Of a stretch of DNA of 64,000 nt, positions 62,691 to 64,000 are shown in pieces (the stretch's first letter is position 1; each line of letters starts with the position of its first letter). The position numbers and the translations under genes are program-made. Location of the stretch: the NCBI RefSeq assembly GCF_024499055.1, contig NZ_CP071249.1, positions 1,217,001 through 1,281,000 on the forward strand, given 5' to 3'. Below the pieces are notes generated by a model. The model had not been told where the DNA came from, did no database searches, and worked only from the letters and a program-made list of their open reading frames with translations. The stretch is from Turicibacter bilis (GTDB taxonomy: Bacteria; Bacillota_I; Bacilli_A; MOL361; Turicibacteraceae).

Positions 62691-62796
62691 AAAAAACACA
62701 TACCTTGTGAGTATGTGCTCTTACTTTACTGGCGTATGTCTAGACATAGCCTATCTTCATTACTGATTTGTATCAAGATGGTACAAAATCTATCTT
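62691..62796 (-). ncRNA. Candidate small RNA 1, about 105 nt
   Basis: It begins about seven bases after a consensus promoter. Predicted stems are ATCAAGAT/ATCTTGAT, GGCTATGTC/GACATACGCC, and the terminator CACATAC TCACAAG GTATGTG followed by TTTTTTG. No ribosome site or frame. The terminator stem differs from that of RNA 2 by a paired change while the loop is identical. Confidence 0.55.
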
Positions 62797-62802
62797 GATT
62801 AA

Positions 62803-62831
62803 ATTATATTATTTCTCTCAAGTTGTGTCAA
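62803..62831 (-). promoter_or_regulatory. Consensus promoter behind the PemK-like gene
   Basis: TTGACA (62826-62831), 17 bases, TATAAT (62803-62808) on the minus strand, eleven bases after the stop codon of the PemK-like gene. It points to the candidate small RNA, not to a protein gene. Confidence 0.75.
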
Positions 62832-62841
62832 TCACTAATTA

Positions 62842-63612
62842 TTACTTTTTAAGTTCTCTTTTTAAATTTGCAAGTTCTAGGTTTATTTGTTTAATCAGTT
62901 GTTCTTGATTAGTGATAGTATTTTGTAAATCTGTAATTTCTTTCTCTTTTTGAGCAATAATAGATTTCTGATTAGAAATCACATCTTTTAATTTTTCAAG
63001 TAACTCATCCTTTTTAGGAATATACTTTTTTAAAATAATATTATCAATCTCATTTAAGAGATTTTCTCGCAATTTGAATCGTTTTTTATTAAGTATGCGA
63101 TATTTACTTACGCGAGTTATTTGGTCCACCTGTATTACAGAATCCTTCTTAAATAGATAAAGATTTTTCTTTTTAGTAGTAGTGTTCGATTTTTGAGCAA
63201 ACACTTCAAATTCATGTATAATAGGCTTTCCCGTCGACTTGTCTTTTGTTGCAGCCGTAATAGGAGCTACAATAACCCAATCTTCGTTATTGTCATATAA
63301 GACAACACAAGGATGAGGGTAACGTATTTCAGTTCCAATATTACAAGTTCCTAAATCTACTAAAGAAATAATATCTCCACGGCTATAATTATAATAATTA
63401 TTATTTAACTGCTTATATTCATTTTGTATCCAAAGATCATGAATATGAGCATAATTTACAGTTCGTTCTAAATTACCTTGACTGAGCATTATATTCGTAT
63501 GAGCAAATACATTTTGTATTTCATGCAATGCTTCTATCGAAACAGAGGTAGACTGATTTTTATTGTATTTATTTTTTAGAGTATTTCGTAAATCATTGAT
63601 TAAATAGCTCAT
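62842..63612 (-). CDS. PemK/MazF-like protein with long N- and C-terminal extensions
   Basis: 256 residues. Residues about 75-190 carry a PemK/MazF-like barrel: YSRGDIISLVDLGTCNIGTE, HPCVVLYDNNEDWVIVAPIT and VDQITRVSKYRI. The first 70 residues are helical; the last 60 form a coiled coil (DLQNTITNQEQLIKQINLEL). MazF proteins are sequence-specific mRNA endonucleases, normally next to a small antitoxin gene, but none is visible on either side. It may be solitary, be controlled by the nearby small RNAs, or have another nucleic-acid role. Confidence 0.7.
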   Translation of the reverse strand: MSYLINDLRNTLKNKYNKNQSTSVSIEALHEIQNVFAHTNIMLSQGNLERTVNYAHIHDLWIQNEYKQLNNNYYNYSRGDIISLVDLGTCNIGTEIRYPHPCVVLYDNNEDWVIVAPITAATKDKSTGKPIIHEFEVFAQKSNTTTKKKNLYLFKKDSVIQVDQITRVSKYRILNKKRFKLRENLLNEIDNIILKKYIPKKDELLEKLKDVISNQKSIIAQKEKEITDLQNTITNQEQLIKQINLELANLKRELKK

Positions 63613-63837
63613 TCAAAAACCCCTATAAAAATTATATTTACTACATAGAAATTATTATAACACACATCTTATAGATGATGTTGTGAAGCGAACAAACTTT
63701 CTAAAAAATTCATAAATTTATAGTTTATAATATCGAAAATACTATCCTTATCTAACGCTACTTCCCACTTATGATGTAAGCAGATTCATGTTAGTCACTT
63801 TCTTATAAGATGGCTTTACAACTAATTTAATCTCACC
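63613..63837. other. Gene-free region upstream of the PemK-like gene
   Basis: I see no antitoxin-like frame. It contains the promoter region of the PemK-like gene and otherwise nothing supported. Confidence 0.4.
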
Positions 63838-63864
63838 TTAAAAGCCACCCATTCGGGGTGGCTC
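63838..63864. terminator. Hairpin related to the one at 61.86 kb
   Basis: AAAAGCCACCC pairs with GGGGTGGCT. The flanks (CAACTAATTTAATCTCA and TTATTTCATCTCTT) match those at 61.85-61.9 kb. Confidence 0.55.
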
Positions 63865-63907
63865 TCGACTTATTTCATCTCTTTTTCAACGACTTCTAAT
63901 AATCGAC

Positions 63908-64000
63908 GTAAGCATGTAATAATAGCACGGATATAAAAATAGCTACCAATTCTGAAAACTATAAATACAGTGTTGGTAGCTATTATTTTATATTGTTACT
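63908..64000 (-). mobile_element. IS66 right end, copy E, runs off the window
   Basis: GTAAGCATGTAATAATAGCA at 63908, followed by the inverse of the IS66 terminator hairpin (AGCTACCAA..TTGGTAGCT), as in copies B and C. The transposase genes would be on the minus strand beyond the window. Confidence 0.9.

Overview
The window looks like a chromosomal segment of a low-GC, endospore-forming Firmicute. The base composition, strong Shine-Dalgarno sequences, a GerA-type germinant receptor operon, a PdaA-type deacetylase, a lysine riboswitch and sortase D all fit. Overall character suggests a Turicibacter-like or related gut Firmicute, but no rRNA or other phylogenetic marker is present, so this assignment is an inference.

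Layout. 1-5.6 kb: a MATE exporter, a lipoprotein whose stop codon seems lost in a T-run, two tandem tiny membrane peptides, a surface alpha/beta hydrolase and a DUF1540 protein. 6-12.1 kb: an AraC regulator facing a siderophore-type ABC uptake operon (binding protein, two FecCD permeases, ATPase, MFS exporter). 12.3-15.6 kb: a large array of palindromic repeats, a GH43-like glycosidase, DUF805 and small membrane proteins. 15.7-19.2 kb: RlmD-type methyltransferase and a lysine-riboswitch-controlled NhaC-family transporter. 20.5-28.7 kb: PdaA-like deacetylase, YihY protein, lipoprotein, gerA-C-B operon and a ClC channel. 28.7-35.4 kb: a graveyard of mobile elements (truncated group II intron, IS256, IS3, IS30 and IS66 remnants) around a GtrA-family flippase gene. 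35.4-41 kb: YfhO-like GT-C protein, GT2 polyprenyl-phosphate glycosyltransferase and further membrane glycosylation genes. 42-45 kb: a domain-permuted AhpF-like reductase and AhpC. 45-52.4 kb: two lipoproteins and three cyclic-di-GMP genes (one GGDEF, two receptor-EAL proteins). 53-55.7 kb: an IS66 element. 55.8-58.6 kb: a sortase D locus and VanZ. 58.8-64 kb: an accessory island with an AAA15 ATPase-HEPN pair, small unknown genes, a long PemK/MazF-like protein and two candidate small RNAs, ending in another IS66.

The strongest unusual signal is a dispersed palindromic repeat. A unit, usually 49 bp, starts near GGGTCACC and ends near GTAGGGAATGGG. It occurs singly or in head-to-tail arrays, often capped by a second conserved motif (AACTTATCTGGACTTATATA). 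Its hairpin stem changes from unit to unit while staying paired. Three copies interrupt IS66 genes, and comparison with uninterrupted IS66 copies in the same window gives exactly 49 bp of net insertion each time. The two tnpC insertions are at the same site and nearly identical, although the flanking IS66 sequences have diverged strongly. This suggests a site-preferring miniature mobile element. Other candidates are the AAA15-HEPN pair as a possible anti-phage module, two copies of a long multi-stem hairpin element, and a tandem pair of 29-30 residue membrane peptides.
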